From Haplomitrium mnioides (Eukaryota; Marchantiophyta; Haplomitriopsida; Calobryales): a stretch of DNA of 21,645 nt. The stretch spans positions 1-21,645 of the forward strand of contig JBNGIS010019020.1 of assembly GCA_049999725.1 (NCBI GenBank). Direction: 5' to 3'. Every line of letters begins with the position of its first letter. The first letter of the stretch is position 1. Shown here piece after piece: positions 20,021-21,645 of the stretch. A program made the position numbers and the translations under genes. The notes below the pieces were generated by a model. The model did not search any database. It was not told where the DNA came from and saw nothing but the letters and a program-made list of their open reading frames with translations.

Positions 20021-21140
20021 CAAATTATTGTCGAAATTTTAATTCTATTAGAGCTTGTGAAGCTCTAAGTATGTCATTCCAATGGTTGAGGATATGGTTT
20101 AACTTCTGTAGCGGCAAGTAATGAGTTATGTCGTCCGCCATGTGCATTTCTTCTTCTAATTGAGTGGGCTCTCTCATTGTAACTTCTATTCTCATGCGAG
20201 GCTGGACCCTAAACCCTCAACTCCCAAACAAAGCGGTCTAGTTCTTCTTCTAAAAACCACTACTTTGAACCATGAATATGCTACTCACAACAAGAACTTT
20301 TTTTTTAAGGAAAATTGTGATTTTTGAATTCAAAAAACACAAAAAAAACGAGGTTGTTTTTTAAAAACAAAAAGTACATGAGTTTTTTGGATTTTTTTTT
20401 GGTCGTTTCAACAAGCGTGATAGAGAAAAGGTCAATTTAGTTATGCAAAATCAATCAATATTATTAGTTTTTATGAAAATATTGGAAAAGCTTGAATTTG
20501 ATGAAAAGCATAAAAATTATAGAAAGGTTTCATCAAAAAATTGCATTTATCATTGATTACAATTCTAAGCCCAAAATTTGAAATACACGTCACAAGAAAC
20601 TATTTTGAAATATGTTTGATTGCACAAACTCTAGGCGCGCGTAGACATGGTGCTCTTTCAAACTTTTTTGTTGGAAAAATATTACAAAACATAAAGAAAA
20701 AGCCCAAAAGAACTGAAAGTCAAGGGAATGAGTTTGCAATGATAAAAAAAAAAAAAAAACAAATCATTGAATGGATTTAGGAGCTTTATTTTAAATTTCA
20801 AGAAAGAATGAAGCTTTCACTTGTAGTTGCAAATCCATGCAATCAAAAGTGACATGGGCTTTCAAAAAGGTTACAACATTTAAAAATATTTCATAGCTCA
20901 ACGAAGCATATACAGAAACGTATCATAGTTTAGAATCAAAAAAGTAGTAGCTAAAGAGATTGAATTAAGATTGTAAACAAGAAACATCTGCAACTTTTAC
21001 ACTTGATTCAACCAAAAAAAGGTTTCAAACTCTACAAAAGAGTATATGACTTGTGTATAAACAAAGTTGTAATTGTTAGTCTTTATATAAAAAAGCTTAA
21101 GAGTTGTAGAAGAGAAGTAGACTTGTGGAAGGTGTAGACT
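20020..21140. other. Region 5' of the chromovirus protease; gag not recognisable
   Basis: On the minus strand this is where gag and the 5' leader should lie. Only the first 250-300 bp look possibly coding, with an Arg/Asn-rich stretch near 20100-20210 (HENRSYNERAHSIRRRN) and no visible CCHC zinc knuckle. From about 20290 the DNA is AT-rich with A or T runs (for example A17 at about 20743-20759) and shows no gag pattern, primer binding site or LTR. Either gag has been deleted or it has decayed beyond recognition. Confidence 0.5.
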
Positions 21141-21360
21141 TCCACCCCAATATCTATGCGCGTATAGGAATCCAAGCTCAACATATGAACACTCCACCCC
21201 AAAGTCTCTATGCGCTTAGGAATCCAAGCTCAACATGTAAACACTCCACTCCAAAGTCTATGCGCGCATAGAAATCCAAACTCACCATCTAAACACTCCA
21301 CCCCAAAGTTTATGTGCACATAGGAATCTGAACTCACTATCTGAACATTCCACAACAAAG
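21141..21360. repeat. 52-bp tandem repeat with palindromic core
   Basis: Four full copies plus a partial fifth start at 21141, 21192, 21245, 21297 and 21349 (spacing 51-53 bp). The unit begins TCCACCCCAAAGTCTATGCG, then continues with GCATAGGAATCCAAGCTCA, a run with CATCTGAACAC, and returns to TCCA. The core is a palindrome in copies 3 (CTATGCGCGCATAG, 21258-21271) and 4 (TATGTGCACATA, 21311-21322), nearly so in copy 1, and broken in copy 2. Weaker echoes (AAAGTCTATGCAC near 21431 and AACTCTATGCACGC near 21506) lie downstream. It may belong to the leader or LTR of the minus-strand element or to another repeat. Confidence 0.8.
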
Positions 21361-21365
21361 ACTTA

Positions 21366-21645
21366 CAAGAGCCTAGGTTTTAGGTTCCGTAGAAGAGTTT
21401 TTGTACGTTGTACGTTTTGCTTGCAAATCAAAGTCTATGCACAGGTAGGGTTCACACTTCTACAACTCAAGATACAGAATGTAAACGTTCTATCTTTTGC
21501 AACAAACTCTATGCACGCAAAAGATTTCGATTTCTAATTCGGAATCTAAAAGTAAAAACGGGTACAAAGCTCTTCATCTGAGTCAAACAGCGCTAAAGGT
21601 TTTAATTTTTACAACAAAGTCTTAGAAAGAAAAAAAAATTAGTCA
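21366..21645. other. Gene-free right edge of window
   Basis: No coding signal. It contains two degenerate echoes of the neighbouring 52-bp unit and a short direct repeat TTGTACG/TTGTACG at about 21400-21415. The element that owns this sequence probably continues beyond the window. Confidence 0.5.

Noticed and set aside
20541-20780. 79-codon plus-strand open frame ending in a Lys-rich tail
   Set aside because: The tail is translation of a poly-A run and no domain is recognisable.

Overview
The window looks like nuclear DNA from a land plant. The genes are split by many short GT-AG introns (about 80-300 bp, one of 832 bp), and the two identifiable proteins belong to plant families: a full-size PDR-type ABCG transporter and sucrose-phosphate phosphatase. 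Compact gene spacing beside an AT-rich retroelement block, and the character of the two proteins, make a bryophyte (probably a moss) my best guess. The species cannot be fixed from sequence alone.

Layout, left to right. (1) 1-443: an imperfect tandem repeat, then what may be the last exon of an unidentified plus-strand gene. (2) 444-1887: intergenic, with a possible core promoter and an 8-codon upstream ORF just before the transporter start. (3) 1888-9872: an apparently intact 24-exon PDR/ABCG gene on the plus strand, about 1,500 residues, with all nucleotide-binding motifs. Its linker exon sits in a local tandem duplication. (4) 9873-10430: a short intergenic gap. (5) 10431 to about 12980 or 13254: a sucrose-phosphate phosphatase gene on the same strand. 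Its HAD motifs are intact and its C-terminal end is ambiguous. (6) 13333-13583: a cluster of five different microsatellites, after which base composition switches from genic to strongly AT-rich. (7) 13600-21645: a degraded retrotransposon landscape. It holds a Ty1/copia-type gag relic on the plus strand (about 15735-16260) directly abutting a Ty3/gypsy chromovirus on the minus strand. The chromovirus retains, in order, protease, RT, RNase H, integrase, chromodomain, polypurine tract and a TATA-bearing LTR-like region. Beyond its 5' side lie AT-rich sequence and a 52-bp tandem repeat with palindromic cores.

How the parts relate. The transporter (plasma-membrane export of lipophilic or phenolic compounds in this family) and the phosphatase (last step of sucrose synthesis, cytosol) are independent single-copy-looking genes in tandem; I see no reason to link them functionally. 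The retroelements are dead. Most stops in the chromovirus pol fit C-to-T or G-to-A changes, as expected of long-methylated DNA. I found no CRISPR, tRNA, rRNA or other RNA gene, and no clearly new biological system. The most unusual items are the duplicated transporter linker exon, the in-frame stop near the phosphatase C-terminus, and the palindrome-bearing 52-bp repeat.
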